From NCBI GenBank assembly GCA_002327885.1, contig DCUS01000172.1, positions 1 to 6,589 of the forward strand: a stretch of DNA of 6,589 nt, written 5' to 3'. The notes under the pieces are model-generated. The model was not told where the DNA came from, did not search any database, and saw only the letters and a list, made by a program, of their open reading frames with translations. This DNA is from Syntrophaceae bacterium UBA2208 (GTDB lineage: Bacteria > Desulfobacterota > BSN033 > UBA1163). This document shows, piece after piece, positions 6,118 to 6,589 of this stretch. The first letter of the stretch is position 1, and every line of letters starts with the position of its first letter. The position numbers and the translations under genes are program-made.

Positions 6118-6589
6118 ATGATCATCATCAAATCCCCACGGGAAATTGAGCAATTGAAGAAATCCAACGCCATTGTGGCCGGAGTTTTTGAGAAATTGAA
6201 GGGAATGGTTGCGCCCGGGATCACCACCAAAGAATTGGATCGGGTCGCTGAGGATTATATTTTTTCAAAGGGAGGCCGTCCGGCCTTTAAGGGATACAGG
6301 GGATTTCCCGCAACGCTCTGTCTCTCTATCAATGAGGAAGTCGTGCACGGCATCCCAAGTCAGCGCCGATTGAAAGAAGGGGACATCGTAAGCATTGATG
6401 TCGGAGTTAATTTTGAGGGTTATTTCGGAGATTCAGCCGTCACCCTTCCCGTAGGAGAGGTGGATCCGGAGAGCAAAAGACTTCTTGAAGTCACGGAGAA
6501 GGCCCTCGCCATCGGTATCGAAAAGGCAAAAATTGGGAATCGACTTTTTGACATCTCCTATGCCATTCAGAGATGGGTGGAATCCCATG
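6118..6589 (+). CDS. map: Methionine aminopeptidase type I, N-terminal part (cut by window edge)
   Basis: MAP removes the initiator methionine from new proteins whose second residue is small; it acts in the cytoplasm at the ribosome with two divalent metals. The visible 157 residues start MIIIKSPREIEQLKK, as in the Bacillus-type short form, and continue with PGITTKELD, PAFKGYRGFPATLC and VNEE-like INEEVVHGIP. The substrate-binding His77 is present. Metal ligands Asp94 (SIDVG) and Asp105 (GDSAV) are present; the remaining His and two Glu ligands lie beyond the edge. There is no N-terminal zinc-finger extension. The start at 6118 is fixed by homology. It has no Shine-Dalgarno: the 13 bases before it are gcatattagtcct, which hold the promoter -10 instead. 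It is divergent from purB across a 113-nt gap. Confidence 0.95.
   Translation, partial: MIIIKSPREIEQLKKSNAIVAGVFEKLKGMVAPGITTKELDRVAEDYIFSKGGRPAFKGYRGFPATLCLSINEEVVHGIPSQRRLKEGDIVSIDVGVNFEGYFGDSAVTLPVGEVDPESKRLLEVTEKALAIGIEKAKIGNRLFDISYAIQRWVESH

Noticed and set aside
1..6589. Mobile elements, CRISPR array, tRNA or rRNA genes, riboswitch, defence or toxin-antitoxin system
   Set aside because: I saw no direct-repeat array, transposase, inverted terminal repeats or structured RNA. Coding sequence fills all but the 113-nt divergent region and two short gaps.

Overview
The window is ordinary, densely packed bacterial chromosome. Six genes lie head to tail on the minus strand. A seventh, map, is divergent at the right edge and runs out of the window. 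The proteins look like those of a Gram-negative, deep-branching bacterium such as Desulfobacterota, Nitrospirota or a related candidate phylum. This rests on the style of FtsH, the Bacillus-like PurB and MAP sequences, and an exported rhodanese. It is an inference from remembered family sequences, not a database result. Base composition looks moderate and even, and I see no sign of recent transfer.

The minus strand is read from right to left: purB (adenylosuccinate lyase, start 6004), ftsH (membrane AAA+ zinc protease), a DUF502 two-helix membrane protein, an unrecognised 103-residue membrane/coiled-coil protein, glgA (glycogen synthase) and the N-terminal part of an exported rhodanese-type sulfurtransferase cut by the left edge. 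Junctions are very tight. purB and ftsH are 1 nt apart. ftsH/DUF502 and DUF502/103-residue ORF each overlap by 4 nt (ATGA). The gap before glgA is about 40 nt, and the gap before the rhodanese is 20 nt (or a 4-nt ATGA overlap if its upstream ATG is used). No terminator is visible between them, so one transcript from the promoter before purB could carry all six.

The only real intergenic region is 6005-6117. It holds two back-to-back sigma-70-like promoters. One (TTGACT-17-AATAGT, minus strand) serves purB with a short leader and a good Shine-Dalgarno. The other (TTGACA-17-CATATT, plus strand) serves map. Its -10 ends only six bases before the map ATG and there is no Shine-Dalgarno, so map may be made from a leaderless mRNA. 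An imperfect 17-bp palindrome overlaps the map -35.

The genes do not form one pathway. They combine purine synthesis, membrane protein quality control, glycogen synthesis, sulfur transfer and N-terminal methionine removal, as housekeeping operons often do. The part least explained by known families is the DUF502 plus small coiled-coil membrane pair translationally coupled behind FtsH. I found no mobile element, CRISPR array, RNA gene or defence system.
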